A program made the translations under genes and the position numbers. Below are positions 35,395 through 64,000 of a stretch of DNA of 64,000 bases, one piece after another; within the stretch, counting starts at the first letter, position 1; every line of letters starts with the position of its first letter. The notes below the pieces were generated by a model. The model saw only the letters and a program-made list of their open reading frames with translations, was not told the origin of the DNA and made no database searches. This stretch comes from Taeniopygia guttata (Eukaryota > Chordata > Aves > Passeriformes > Estrildidae). The stretch is taken from contig NC_133050.1 in assembly GCF_048771995.1 (NCBI RefSeq), positions 5,840,501 to 5,904,500 on the forward strand, read 5' to 3'.

Positions 35395-38300
35395 CCCAAT
35401 TCGGGATCCCATCTCCCCCAATTTTGGGTCCCATCTCCCCCAATTTGGGATCCCATCTCCCCCAGTTTGGGATCCCATCTCCCCCAATTTGGGATCCCAT
35501 CTCCCCCAATTTGGGGTCCCATCTCCCCCAATTTGGGGTCCCATCTCCCCAATTTGGGATCCCATCTCACCCAGTTATGGGATCCCATCTCCCCCAATTA
35601 TGGGGTCCCATCTCCCCCAATTTTGGGTCCCATCTCCCCCAATTTTGGGTCCCATCTCCCCCAATTTTGGGTCCCATCTCCCCCACATTTTGGGGTCCCA
35701 TCTCCCCCAGTTTTGGGTCCCATCTCCCCCAATTATGGGATCCCATCTCCCTCAATTTGGGGTCCCATCTCCCCAATTTGGGATCCTATCTCCCCAGTTT
35801 GGTATCCCATCTCCCCCAATTTGGGATCCCATCTCCCCCAATTATGGGATCCCATCTCCCCCAGTTTGGGGTCCCATCTCCCCCAATTTGGGGTCCCATC
35901 TCCCCCAATTTGGGATCCCATCTCCTCCAATTTGGGGTCCCATCTCCCCACATTTTGGGGTCCCATCTCCCCCAGTTATGGTTTCCCATCTCCCCCAGTT
36001 TGGGATCCCATCTCCCCCAATTTGGGGTCCCATCTCCCCCAGTTTGGGATCCCATCTCCCCCAATTTGGGATCCCATCTCCCCCAGTTTGGGGTCCCATC
36101 TCCCACATTTTGGGGTCCCATCTCCCCCAGTTTTGGGTCCCATCTCCCCACATTTTGGGGTCCCCTTTCCCCCAATTTGGGGTCCCATCTCCCCACATTT
36201 TGGGATCCCATCTCCCCCAATTTTGGGTCCCATCTCCCCAATTTGGGATCCCATCTCCCCCAATTTTGGGTCCCATCTCCCCCAATTTGGGATCCCATCT
36301 CCCCCAGTTTGGGATCCCATCTCCCCCAATTTGGGATCCCATCTCCCCCAATTTGGGGTCCCATCTCCCCCAATTTGGGGTCCCATCTCACCCAGTTATG
36401 GGATCCCATCTCCCCCAATTATGGGGTCCCATCTCCCCCAATTTGGGATCCCATCTCCCCCAATTTTGGGTCCCATCTCCCCCAATTTTGGGTCCCATCT
36501 CCCCCAATTTTGGGTCCCATCTCCCCCAATTATGGGATCCCATCTCCCTCAATTTGGGGTCCCATCTCCCCAATTTGGGATCCTATCTCCCCAGTTTGGT
36601 ATCCCATCTCCCCCAATTTGGGATCCCATCTCCCCCAATTATGGGATCCCATCTCCCCCAGTTTGGGGTCCCATCTCCCCCAATTTGGGGTCCCATCTCC
36701 CCCAATTTGGGATCCCATCTCCTCCAATTTGGGGTCCCATCTCCCCACATTTTGGGGTCCCATCTCCCCCAGTTATGGGATCCCATCTCCCCCAATTTGG
36801 GATCCCATCTCTCCCAATTTGAGATACCATCTCCCCCAGTTTTGGGTCCCATCTCCCCCAATTTGGGGTCCCATCTCCCCCAGTTTTGGGTCCCATCTCC
36901 CCCAATTTGGGGTCCCATCTCCCCCAGTTTGGGATCCCATCTCCCCCAATTTGGGGTCCCATCTCCCCCAGTTTGGGATCCCATCTCCCCCAATTTGGGG
37001 TCCCATCTCCCCCAGTTTGGGATCCCATCTCCCCCAATTTGGGATCCCATCTCCCCCAGTTTGGGGTCCCATCTCCCACATTTTGGGGTCCCATCTCCCC
37101 CAATTTTGGGTCCCATCTCCCCCAATTTGGGATCCCATCTCCCCCAATTTTGGGTCCCATCTCCCCAATTTGGGATCCCATCTCCCCACATTTTGGGGTC
37201 CCATCTCCCCCAATTTGGGGTCCCATCTCCCCACATTTTGGGGTCTCATCTCCCCCAATTTGGGGTCCCATCTCCCCCAGTTTTGGGTCCCATCTCCCCC
37301 AATTTGGGGTCCCATCTCCCCACATTTTGGGGTCCCCACTCACCCTGATCTCCGTTCCCCCAGTTTTGGGTCCCATCTCCCCCAATTATGGGATCCCATC
37401 TCCCCCAGTTTGGGGTCCCATCTCCCCCAGTTTGGGGTCCCATCTCCCCACATTTTGGGATCCCATCTCCCCCAGTTTGGGGTCCCATCTCCCCCAATTA
37501 TGGGATCCCATCTCCCCCAGTTTTGGGTCCCATCTCCCCCAGTTTGGGGTCCCATCTCCCCCAGTTTGGGGTCACATCTCCCCCAGTTTGGGGTCCCATC
37601 TCCCCCAATTATGGGATCCCATCTCCCCCAGTTTTGGGTCCCATCTCCCCCAATTTTGGGGTCCCATCTCCCCCAGTTTGGGTCCCATCTCCCCCAGTTT
37701 GGGATCCCATCTCCCCCAATTTGGGATCCCATCTCCCCCAACTTGGGATCCCATCTCCCCCAATTTGGGGTCCCATCTCCCCCAGTTTTGGGTCCCATCT
37801 CCCCCAATTTGGGATCCCATCTCCCCCAGTTTGGGGTCCCATCTCCCCCAATTTGGGATCCCATCTCCCCCAATTTGGGATCCCATCTCCCCAGTTTGGG
37901 ATCCCATCTCCCCCAATTTGGGGTCCCATCTCCCCCAATTTTGGGTCTCATCTCCCCCAATTTTGGGTCCCATCTCCCCCAATTTGGGGTCCCATCTCCC
38001 CCAGTTTGGGATCCCATCTCCCCCAATTATGGGATCCCATCTCCCCTAATTTTGGGGTCCCATCTCCCCCAGTTTGGGGTCCCATCTCCCCCAATTTGGG
38101 ATCCCATCTCCCCCAATTTGGGGTCCCATCTCCCCCAATTTTGGGTCCCATCTCCCCCAGTTTGGGGTCCCATCTCCCCCAGTTATGGTTTCCCATCTCC
38201 CCCAATTTGGGTCCCATCTCCCCCAGTTTGGGATCCCATCTCCCCCAATTTGAGATCCCATCTCCCCCAATTTGGGATCCCATCTCCCCCAATTTGGGAT

Positions 38301-38485
38301 CCCATCTCCCCCAGTTTGGGGTCCCATCTCCCCTAATTTGGGGTCCCATCTCCCCCAATTTTGGGTCCCATCTCCCCCAATTATGGGATCCCATCTCCCC
38401 CAATTTGGGGTCCCATCTCCCCAGTTTGGGGTCCCATCTCCCCCAATTTGGGGTCCCTTTCTCCCCAGTTTGGGGTCCCATCTCC
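35395..38485. repeat. 3.1-kb minisatellite, 22-bp unit
   Basis: Roughly 140 copies of CCCATCTCCCCCAATTTGGG followed by AT or GT, with small length variants and a large internal duplication (the block near 35500-35990 recurs at about 36310-36780). Because 66 bp equals three units, very long stop-free frames occur on both strands. Confidence 0.97.
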
Positions 38486-38709
38486 CCAATTTTGCATGAT
38501 GGGGAGGGACAGTGACCTCGGGACCCCACAAGAGCAAAGCCCTGGGGACAGTGATGCAGGCTGTGACTCCTCCAGCCCCTCTGATGTCCCCAGCGTGTCA
38601 GGCCACCCCTGGGCAGGGACAGGAGAGGCTGAGCAGCTCCTCAGGGACCTTGAGCTTGACCCTGAGCTGCCAACACCCAGAAAAACAACGTTAATCCTCA
38701 GCAGAAGCG
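38486..38709. other. Short single-copy flank
   Basis: Between the 22-bp array and the LTR-like element. A short open frame is present but matches nothing recognised. Confidence 0.35.
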
Positions 38710-38713
38710 TGAG

Positions 38714-39339
38714 TGAAACGTAAACTTTAAGGCATTTAGAGATTTTGAGGAGCTAAGATTTTAGTTAGAAATAAGCCTTACTAGAGTTAATTAAAATAAG
38801 AATAATAAATGAGTAGGCCTTGATGAAGTTAGGAGTTAGTAGTTAACTAATAATTAATTGCTTGTCAGCACAATGTTTGGTTAGCTGGGTTTATAATGAA
38901 GAATATAAACTGATAAATGGCTTTTAGGAACATAAGACAATTGTGGGCCTCCTCTGTTCTGAAACCAATTGAAGACAAGGAATGGGAGTTCTACCAAGAG
39001 TTCATTTGTCATACTTGCATTGAAAAGGTAGAAAGGTCAGAATGAGGAAGACTTCATTTACTTCCTCATTTTGGGACCCCTCCCCATGAAAGGGACACCG
39101 ACCCATTTCAAGGCACAAACTACGCATGCTGAATGGCTTTTGGAGTGATTAGCATACGAAGCGGGGAATGGGATGTACCAAAATGATGAATATGTATTTG
39201 TATTTTGTGTATTCAATACTTGTATGGATAAAAAGACTCTGTAATCACCTGGAAGGTGCGGTGTGGATTTGGGAGATCCCACACACAATAAACACACACT
39301 TTCTAACTTTAAACTGTTAGAGAGTTTTTGTCCGTCACA
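38714..39339 (+). mobile_element. LTR-like element
   Basis: AT-rich 626-bp block beginning TGAAACGTAAAC and ending TTTGTCCGTCACA, with GGATAAAAAGAC (TATA-like) near 39226 and AATAAA near 39288, in the order expected for an LTR on the plus strand. No target duplication was found, so the limits are approximate and the family unknown. Fossil. Confidence 0.5.
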
Positions 39340-40320
39340 GTTGGATATCGATACTAGATCAATATCCATATTTTTTTAATAAATCATGAGGGGGTGGAAA
39401 ATGCTGGGGCTGGTTGGATCTGGGAGACAAAACTGAGTCAGAGGAGTGGGTCGAGGCTTGTCTGAGTACGAGGGGATCCAGCAAAGGCACCTCAGCTCCA
39501 CCTTTAACCTGCAGCAGGGGGAGGTGAGGTGACAAAGACAAACAGAACATCCCAAACTGCTGTAACCCAGCTCAGGTCACAGCCAGGCTGTGGGGACAAT
39601 GCCACTGTCCCCAGCTGGGTGGGGGTGCTGGGCAGGGGGCTGTGCTCACCCCTGCTCCCCATCCTTGACCTCAGTGGGGCAGCTCAGGGGGATTTGCTGC
39701 CCGGGGTGGGATGTGCCTCTGAAACTCTGCACTGCTGAGGTGGGAACGGGTCAGATCAGTCCTGAAATGAGCTGAAAGTTTTGCTCCCTGAGACATTTCC
39801 GGGCTGAACTTCCCCCTTTGGAGAGGGGAAGATCTGTCTGGGCAGGGGACCCCAAACCTTCTCTTTTCACCCCGTTATCGTGCTTTGGGCAGGGGGAGCA
39901 TCCCTGCTCAGGGTTCACCCCTTGGCCTCTCTGCAAACCCAACCCAAGCCCCCAGCCCCATTCCCAGCTCAGGCTCCTACCTCTGCTCGGCCCCACGGGG
40001 CTTTGGGTGTCCGTGGCTGGCGATGCAGGGGCAGGGGACACGCAGGGGACACACAGGGGACACGCAGGGGACACACAGGGGACAGGCAGCCCCTCTGCCC
40101 TGCTGTGCTCTGCCTCTGCTCCCCGCCACAGGAAGGAAGCAGCGACCAAAGCTGCGAGAACACGATGGGGAAACGTCACGGGAAGGTGGCCTGGTGGCCC
40201 CGGGGTGACAGCCAGGTGACACCGGCGGCCTCGGGACGGGCTGGGCTGTGGCGAGGAGGGGACTGTGGCCACCTGGCCACCAGCACATCCAGGCCTGCAA
40301 AGGTGGCATTGTCCCTTCTG
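39340..40320. other. Intergenic DNA with a small VNTR
   Basis: No gene recognised. 40025-40085 is a short tandem repeat of CAGGGGACACA/G units. Confidence 0.45.
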
Positions 40321-40324
40321 TTTG

Positions 40325-40640
40325 CATCATGGGCTGTTTTGGGCTGTTCTGGGCTGTTTTGGGCTGTTTTGGGCCGTTCTGGGCTGTTTTGGGCTGTTCT
40401 GAACCGTTCTGGGCTGTTTTGGGCCGTTCTGGGCTGTTCTGGGCTGTTTTGGGTCGTTCTGGGCTGTTTTGGGCCGTTCTGGGCTGTTCTGGGCTGTTCT
40501 GGGCTGTTCTGGGCCGTTTTGGGCTGTTCTGGGCTGTTTTGGGCCGTTCTGGGCTGGTTTGGGCTGTTTTGGGCTGTTCTGGGCCGTTCTGGGCCGTTTT
40601 GGGCCATTCTGGGATGTTCTGGGCTGTTCTGGGCCGCTCC
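40325..40640. repeat. 10-bp minisatellite GGGCTGTTCT
   Basis: About 31 copies of GGGCTGTTTT or GGGCTGTTCT, some with GGGCCG. Simple tandem array with no coding signal. Confidence 0.95.
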
Positions 40641-41596
40641 TCAACGAGCTGAGCCTGCAGCCCCCAGGAATTGCTCCTAAAAGGCTTTTTTTGGGCTCCT
40701 CTTCCCAGCTGGGGGGAGGAGGAAGGCGAAGAGCTTCTCTCGTCCTGAGCTGCTGCAGCTGGACCCTGCCCCAGCCCCCCGGGATGCTGCGGCTGTGAGG
40801 AAGGTGAGGAAGACCCTGGTGCTGCCAGGGCTGCTGGAGGAAGGCTGGAGCTGGAGGTGAGGGGTCCAGGTCCCCGTGACACACCAGCTTCGGGGGCGGT
40901 TTTGGCTCCAACGGGGTTTTTTGGAATTGGATGCTGAGCTGGGAGCTCATTTTTGGGCAGCCAGCGCCAAGGCCGGGCTGGTTTTCCAGGTGGGTGGCGT
41001 GGTGGGACAGGACCCTCTGTCCCCACAGCCCCCGTGCCTCAGTTTCCCTCCTTTCCAAAGCAGCACGATGCGTGTCTGGCACGGCAGGGGGAAATCAGCT
41101 GCTGGTGTCCACCCCCAGGGGACAAACAGACACACTGTCTGTCCTCCCACGGACACGTCACACGGCCGGGGATGGGCCGTGCCAGGGTGCCCCGGGTGCC
41201 CCGGGTGCCAGGGGACAGCCAGGGTGGGCACAGGGGACAGCAGGGTGGGCACAGGGGACAGCCCCCGGTGCTGGCTGCGGGCTGGGGAGTGAGGAAGAAG
41301 CGCTGCTGGATGTGGAGGAAGGCTCCGGGAGGGTAAGGGGGGCACAGCTGGGCTGGCAGGGGGAGAGGCTGGAGGGGAACGGGGCTTGGGGATCACGGAG
41401 TGTCCTTTGGGGTCCTGGGGGGGGACAGGAAGGGTCCCAGGTCCTGTTCAGTGGTGCAGCACAGCCCATGGGGCTGGGAACGGTGTCCAGCAGTGGGATG
41501 TGTCTGTTCTCAGGGCAGGACTGTCCCTGTCCCTGCTCCTGTCCCTGTCCCTGTCCCTGTCACTGTCTCTACCCCTGTCCCTGTCCCATCCCTGCC
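40641..41596. other. Intergenic DNA
   Basis: No gene recognised. Short duplications of GGTGCCCCGG and GTGGGCACAGGGGACAGC (41190-41265) and a (CTGTCC)n run at 41520-41585. Confidence 0.4.
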
Positions 41597-42161
41597 CTGG
41601 GTCAGGAACCCCCCTGGACAGAGCCCCCAGAGACACTGGCTGTGATCTCTGTCCATGGAAAAGAGTTTTCAATCTTACAGGATCAATTACCAGCTCTGAG
41701 TGTTTGATAAGAGTAATAATTAAGTGTGGCACGGGTGCAAAAGTAAAATTTTAGGTTTCTAGATTAGGGGTTCAGAGGGGACAAGATGGAGGAAATTGGG
41801 TGTGCCTTGTCCTTTTCCTCCTTCTTCATGCCCTCCATGTTTCACTGTGGTGTTGGCATTTTTCTGTTGGTTCAGGCTGGGGACACACTGTCCAACGTAG
41901 GTGACAGATATTGGCACGTTATTGTAAATCCAGCACAGGGAGTTTGTGGTATTTAATGTTTGTACCATCCCACTGAGGGCAGAGCCCCACACGCTGCCCT
42001 GCAGGACAGAGCTGCGGCAGGGCAGCAGAACATGTTAGAGATAAACAGAATAAACAACCTTAAAAACAGCACAGACAAATTGCAACTTCTCCTTTAGCAG
42101 CGGGGCTGACAGACAGAAACTTTTTACAATCTGGGCGTCATCAATAGCTCAGATTCCACCA
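41597..42161 (+). mobile_element. Solo LTR, family 1, copy 4, truncated
   Basis: Relative of 17528-18135 in the same orientation, ending GATTCCACCA at 42161. It begins abruptly next to a (CTGTCC)n microsatellite, so one end is missing. Fossil. Confidence 0.75.
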
Positions 42162-42399
42162 TACAACGATTTATTGCTTGGATAAACATTATTTTTGGAG
42201 GCTGTGAGATTTTAGAATAAGCATCCAGCCATGGCACGAAGCAGTCACAAACTCTTTGCTCCAAGACAATATCAAACTTTCTAATTTAAGGGCCAGTCGC
42301 TACAAGGTTTATTTTGCTTTTCTAACTTATCACCTTTATTCGCTTTTACTGCGCTGTGGTTATTTTTATTTAACAGGCTGCTGTTGCACATATACACAT

Positions 42400-43280
42400 G
42401 TGCTTCTATTATAACTTTTCAACTTTTAACTCTGTATATTCACATTACTATAGACTCTTCATCATCTTTTCTAACACAGTTTCTCACTTATTTAAGGCAT
42501 ATTCTTACTTATAATTATAGAAACATAAGTTTATGATTTTTCTACTTAATGTCTGTGCACTTCAACATCCATTCTTAAATTTTAATCTAATTTTTACATC
42601 AACTTTTAACTTTAAAGAATCACATTCCTATACTATAGACTCTTCACCATCTTATCAAACACAGTTTCTCACTCACTTAAGGCATATTCTTATTTATAAT
42701 TAGAGAAACAAAAGTTTATTATTTTTCTACTTAATGTCTGTGTACTTAATTTTTACATCCATTTTTAATTTTTAATTTATTTTTTACATCAACTTTTAAC
42801 TTCATGTAATAACATTCTTATACTATAAACTCCACCATCTTTTCTAACACAGTTTCTCACTTATTTAAGGCATATTCTTACTTATAATTATAGAAACATA
42901 AGTTTATTATTTTTCTACTTAATGTCTGTGCACTTCAACATCCATTTTTCAATTTTAATCTATTTTTACACCAACTTTTAGCTTTAAAGAATCACATTAC
43001 TATACTAAAGACTCTTCACTGCCTTATCAACCGTTTCTCAATTTACTTAAGGCATATTCTTATTTATAACTATAGAAACATAAGTTGATGATTTTCTACT
43101 TAATGTCTGTGTACTTCAACATCTATTTTAACTTTTAATTTAATTTTTACATCAACTTAATTTAATTTTTACGGATTTATATTATAATTATAGAAACAAA
43201 AGTTTATGCTTTTTCTACTTAATGTCTGAGTACTTTAACACCCATTTTTAACTTTTAACTTAATTTTTACATCAAGAACA
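42400..43280. repeat. AT-rich satellite, ~186-bp monomer
   Basis: Monomers anchored by TTTCTCACTTATTTAAGGCA and relatives start at 42480, 42665, 42853 and 43034 (spacings 185, 188 and 181), with a degenerate fifth. Each also has ATAGAAACATAAGTTTAT and CTACTTAATGTCTGTG. Strikingly AT-rich for this locus. Confidence 0.9.
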
Positions 43281-43980
43281 AAGGGCTGCGGGGTGGGGGT
43301 CGGGGCAGGGAGGGGTCAGTAAAATTAATCCACAAGCAACAGAGGTTTATGTCCAAAAAGGAGACAGAGGAGAGCTTTTATTTTATTTGAATAAACGGAG
43401 AGGCCGTGGGGTCTCCCCAGTTTTTATCCCAATTTCCTCTCCGCATTTCCCTTCTCTCTTTCCCCTTTTCTGAGGTACTTGAGAAGTTCAGACTTCCCGA
43501 AATGTCTGATACCAAAGATTCCCCTCTAATGGATACTAAGGAATTCCCCTCCTTTTTCATTTTTACTTCTTATGGAATTTAGGGGTTTTCCTCATTGTTT
43601 CTTTCATCCTTCAATATCCAGTTTCATTTATCAGCAAACCTAAGGTTTATTTGGAAAAGCAAATATCTTTTTCCATTCATCAATCCGTGGAATCCTTCCC
43701 ATTGTTCCTTTTCTCTCTCAGTGCTGGTTTGAAACCCACAGCTGGTTTGAAAAGACAAATCCCTCATTCCTCTCAATGTCATGGGCAAAATAGACTCAGC
43801 TTGGGGAAATTAATTGCATTTATTACTAATCAAATCAGAGCAGGATAATGAAAAGTAAAACCTTGGCAACATCTTTCCCCACCATCCCTCCCTGCAGTGG
43901 CACAGGAGATGGATGGGAACAGGGGCCCGGGGCAGTTCAGCACAGGATGTTTCTGCCCTGCTCAGCCAGAGCAGTCACAG
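43281..43980. other. Intergenic DNA before the polypyrimidine tract
   Basis: AT-rich sequence without a recognised gene or repeat family. Confidence 0.35.
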
Positions 43981-43981
43981 T

Positions 43982-44805
43982 CCTTCTCTTCTTCTCCTTC
44001 TTCTTCTCCTTCGTTACTTCTTCTTCTTCTTTATTTCTTCCTCTTCTTCTCCTTCTTTACTTCTTCTTCTTCATTTTTTCTTCTTCTTTACTTCTTCTTC
44101 TTCTTCTTCTTCTTCTCCTTCTTTACTTCTTCTTCTCCTTCTTTATTTCTTCTTCTTCTTCTTCTCCTTCTTTACTTCTTCTTCTTCATTTCTTCTTCTT
44201 CTTTACTTCTTCTTCTTCTCCTTTACTTCTTCTTTACTTCTTCTTCTTCTTCTCCTTCTTCTTTATTTCTTCTTCTTCTTCTCCTCCTTTACTTCTTCTT
44301 CTTCTCCTCCTTTACTTCTTCTTTACTTCTTTACTTCTTCTTCTTCTTCTTTACTTCTTCTTCATTTCTTCTTCTTCTTCTTCTTTACTTCTTCTTCTCC
44401 TTCTTCTTCTTTACTTCTTCTTCATTTCTTCTTCTTCTTTACTTCTTCTTCTTCTTCTTTACTTCTTTACTTCTCCTTCTTTACTTCTTCTTCTTCTTCA
44501 TTTCTTCTTCTTCTCCTTTACTTCTTCTTCTTCTTCTTTATTTCTTCTTCTTCTTCTTCTTCTTCTTCAGTTCTTCACTTCTTCTTCCTCTTTTTCCTCT
44601 TCTTCCTCTTCTCCTTCCTCTCCTTCTCCTCCTTCTTCTCCTTCTCCCTCTTCTTCTTCCCCTTCTTCTTCCTCCTCTCCTTCTCCTTCTCCTTCTCCTT
44701 CTCCTTCTCCTTCTCCTTCTCCTTCTCCTTCTCCTTCTCCTTCTCCTTCTCCTTCTCCTTCTCCTTCTCCTTCTCCTTCTCCTTCTCCTTCTCCCCTCCC
44801 CTCCT
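43982..44805. repeat. 820-bp polypyrimidine tract, (CTT)n to (CCTTCT)n
   Basis: Nearly uninterrupted pyrimidines on the plus strand: CTT/TTC triplets with TTTAC breaks to about 44580, then mixed CTT/CCT, then a pure hexamer CTCCTT about 18 times at 44680-44790. It lies about 200 bp upstream of the first coding exon of the DAPK2-like gene. The leucine- and serine-rich open frames here are artefacts. Confidence 0.95.
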
Positions 44806-45010
44806 GCACAATCCATGTTTCCCCTCCTGACCCTGTTGTCCCACTGTCCCCCTTGCCCAGCAGCAGCTCCATCCCAGAGCGGTGGCATCACCTCTCTTGG
44901 GCACAGAGGAGGCTCCTGGCATGTCCCCCTGTGCCCACCCCTGTGCCCCCAGTGCTGCCAGGAGCTGCCCTGCACAGCCACTGACCCCTCACCCCTCTTG
45001 CCTTGCAGGG

Positions 45011-49775
<4,765 letters not shown>

Positions 49776-49972
49776 GCTCCTCCCAAAACAAACCAGCACC
49801 TCTGTGAGAAGAGCCTTGGGGGTCCCCCCATCGCCCCATCCCCGGGGGCAGGGGCATGTCCAGCTCCTAATGCCATGGTGTTGGAGGGTCACTGGGGCAT
49901 CAGCACCCCACTCCTGCCCCCGGGTTTTGCCCAGGCCTGGGACCCTCCTCCCTGCTTTGTCCTAATGAGAAA

Positions 49973-49978
49973 AATAAA
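49973..49978 (+). promoter_or_regulatory. Poly(A) signal of the DAPK2-like gene
   Basis: AATAAA about 200 bp after the stop codon, followed by a pyrimidine-rich stretch. Confidence 0.75.
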
Positions 49979-49994
49979 TGTCACCTCCTCCTCC

Positions 49995-50488
49995 CCTATC
50001 CTCTTCTCCTACTTCCCCTTCACAGCCAGGCAGGTGCTGAGTGCTTCCTCCCTCACTGCAGGGCTGCTCTTCCGTGGGGACCCCAAAGCCGTGCGCTGCT
50101 GGCACCCCAAATTCCCCCTGCGAGGCAGAGTGACCCTTAAATCATCCCTCCTGTGCTGCTCCATGCCTTGCTGCTGCTTTCCCGGTGTCCCCCTGCCAGA
50201 GGAGCTCAGAACCTCGTGCTGTGGCTGGGGAAACTGAGGCAGGAGGCAGTTCTCCCTTCCCACCCACACCAGCGGGGGGGCCGCCGTGTTTTCCCCCTCT
50301 CTATTTCCCAAACATGCCCCGGCCCTGGCCCTGACAGTTGTCAGGCTAAATATTTTGGAAAACAGAAGTGAAGGGGCCGCAGGCTCCGGGCAGGGTCCGT
50401 GGGCCCACGGCACCGGCCGGACACGGCGAGTGGGACCCGAGCCGGAGCAGCAGGGACGGGGACGGGGACCTGGGGGTCCCACCGGAGG
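49995..50488. promoter_or_regulatory. INSRR: Spacer holding the INSRR promoter region
   Basis: About 0.5 kb between the DAPK2-like poly(A) site and the INSRR start codon in the same orientation. No TATA box close to the ATG was identified. Confidence 0.4.
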
Positions 50489-62830
<12,342 letters not shown>

Positions 62831-63010
62831 CCCCGGGGTGTCCTCACACCCCGCTGGACTCTGCACCCCACACCCTTCTCCAGCCACCCCCCACTGCTGG
62901 GACCCCCCCTGCATTATTTATTGCTTCCAAGGGCCCAGCCAAGGAGTGGGTGCCTTGGGAAGAGGGTGGCAGCAAGGCAAGGATGTTCCGTGGAATGCGT
63001 TGCCCCTGAA

Positions 63011-63016
63011 AATAAA
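63011..63016 (+). promoter_or_regulatory. INSRR: INSRR poly(A) signal
   Basis: AATAAA about 180 bp after the stop codon. A second AATAAA at 63365-63370 could mark a longer 3' UTR. Confidence 0.7.
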
Positions 63017-63029
63017 TCAGGGGTGCTCC

Positions 63030-64000
63030 GAGTCGTGGGCAGGGAGTGGGGGGCTGCTGGTTGGGAGGAGAACACCCCAATCTTTCCTTACTTCTTTTTT
63101 TGGGGGGTGGGATAATGTGGGGATGGGAATGGGTAGCAGGGTTTGGTATTTGGGTCCCCCATCACCCTGCCCCTGTCATCGCTGCCCGGCAAGCAGGTCA
63201 GCAACCCCTGTGGTCCCCACGCCTTTCACAGCTGGGGAAACTGAGTCACGGTGCTCAGAGAAGCCTGAGGTTGCCCTGATGTCTCTCCCCAGTCCCCTGC
63301 ACTGGGACCAGTGCTGAGGCCGTGCTGGTCCATGGAAGGGGCATCACTGCCTAATTTGAGCACGAATAAAGGGGATGAAGCTCAGCTGCGGCAGTGCCTG
63401 GCTTGGGGGGGTCGCGGGGGGCGGCACACGATGATTCCCACTCCTCACTCTGCCAGCATTATCTGCGTCCTGTGGCTTTGCCCTGCGGTGCCCAAACCGG
63501 GGGCGTTTCTAGAGAAAAACGTCAAATCAGTGGAATTTAGGAGGATGTGGCAACAGCCACTGGCTCGCTCTGCCGGGGGGGTGCTGGGGTGTCCAGTGGG
63601 GCCCCACGGGAGGTGGCCCCAAAGGAACCGTGGCCCTGTGGGTGCCGCTGGGGGCTGGTGGTGGAGATGAGGCACGGGGGGAAGGGTGCGGGCTGAGAAC
63701 GTGCAAAAATCGACGCTCGGATGAGCCACCCCCGACGTGCTCCCGAGCAAGTTCGGGGAAAAAACGGCATCCGGGTGGGAATGGGGAACCCTGTCCTGCC
63801 CTGCCCCACCTCGGGAGGAGGACGAGGTGGGTCCTGGTCGGAGGTGACAGTTTGGGACAGGGCCACTGTGCCACCAAACATCCCCCTGTCTCCAGCATCT
63901 CTGTGCCCCAACATAACGGGGTGCTGGGAAGAGTTTGAGGCCATCACGCCTCGAGATTTGGGGGCACCGTCGGGGGAGGTGACAGCTTGGGGGACTGTAG
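63030..64000. other. Downstream flank of INSRR
   Basis: About 1 kb of GC-rich single-copy DNA to the window edge. No NTRK1 or other exon was recognised on either strand. Confidence 0.45.

Noticed and set aside
35424-38336. 970-codon open frame (and 619-, 540- and 387-codon companions)
   Set aside because: It lies wholly in the 22-bp minisatellite; the protein is a 22-residue repeat created by a unit lacking stops in several frames on both strands.
38361-38723. Acidic 60-residue open segment after the 22-bp array
   Set aside because: Its first part is repeat-derived, and no splice context or family resemblance supports a gene.
38486-45000. NTRK1 exons between SH2D2A and the DAPK2-like gene
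   Set aside because: No TrkA kinase, Ig or leucine-rich motif was found on either strand; the interval is repeats and LTR fossils.

Overview
This is a gene-dense, GC-rich vertebrate nuclear segment, almost certainly from a bird. CR1 LINE 3' ends occur on both strands, solo LTRs carry 6-bp target duplications, introns are short and full of minisatellites, and the genes match the vertebrate block at human 1q23.1 (METTL25B/RRNAD1, MRPL24, HDGF, PRCC, SH2D2A, INSRR). A microchromosome is likely; a songbird is possible but not shown. Gene names rest on remembered family sequences, not on a search.

Layout. 1-4022: 3' part of METTL25B (+). 4174-5794: MRPL24 (-), convergent with METTL25B. Its non-coding first exon and promoter, with a tandem array of ACTACAACTCCC elements, lie at 6604-6820. 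7120-8010: tandem CR1-derived repeats. 8548-14022: HDGF (-), with a 4.4-kb first intron. 14.8-19.1 kb: repeats and an LTR. 19493-28147: PRCC (+). 30314-34344: SH2D2A (-), with an in-frame 24-unit coding repeat. 34.5-45 kb: no recognisable gene; minisatellites (including 3.1 kb of a 22-bp unit), LTRs, an AT-rich ~186-bp satellite and a long polypyrimidine tract. 45011-49775: a kinase of the DAPK family most like DAPK2 (+). 50489-62830: all 22 coding exons of INSRR (+). 62.8-64 kb: INSRR 3' UTR and flank.

The six identified neighbours look intact: exon phases close without frame breaks and catalytic motifs are present. They do not form one pathway. METTL25B and MRPL24 are housekeeping genes (methyltransferase-like; mitoribosome), HDGF and PRCC are nuclear proteins, SH2D2A is a T-cell adaptor, INSRR is a receptor tyrosine kinase, and the DAPK2-like protein is a calmodulin-regulated Ser/Thr kinase. 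NTRK1, the INSRR neighbour in mammals, is not in the window.

Most notable observations: (1) an LTR in INSRR intron 2 carrying 49 nt of tRNA-Lys, with a perfect 6-bp target duplication outside the tRNA end; (2) a DAPK2-like gene between SH2D2A and INSRR, and INSRR reversed relative to the human map; (3) a coding minisatellite in SH2D2A; (4) intronic minisatellites that multiply the splice-donor sequence; (5) a tandem ZNF143/THAP11-type promoter array; (6) a METTL25B stop codon inside its poly(A) signal.
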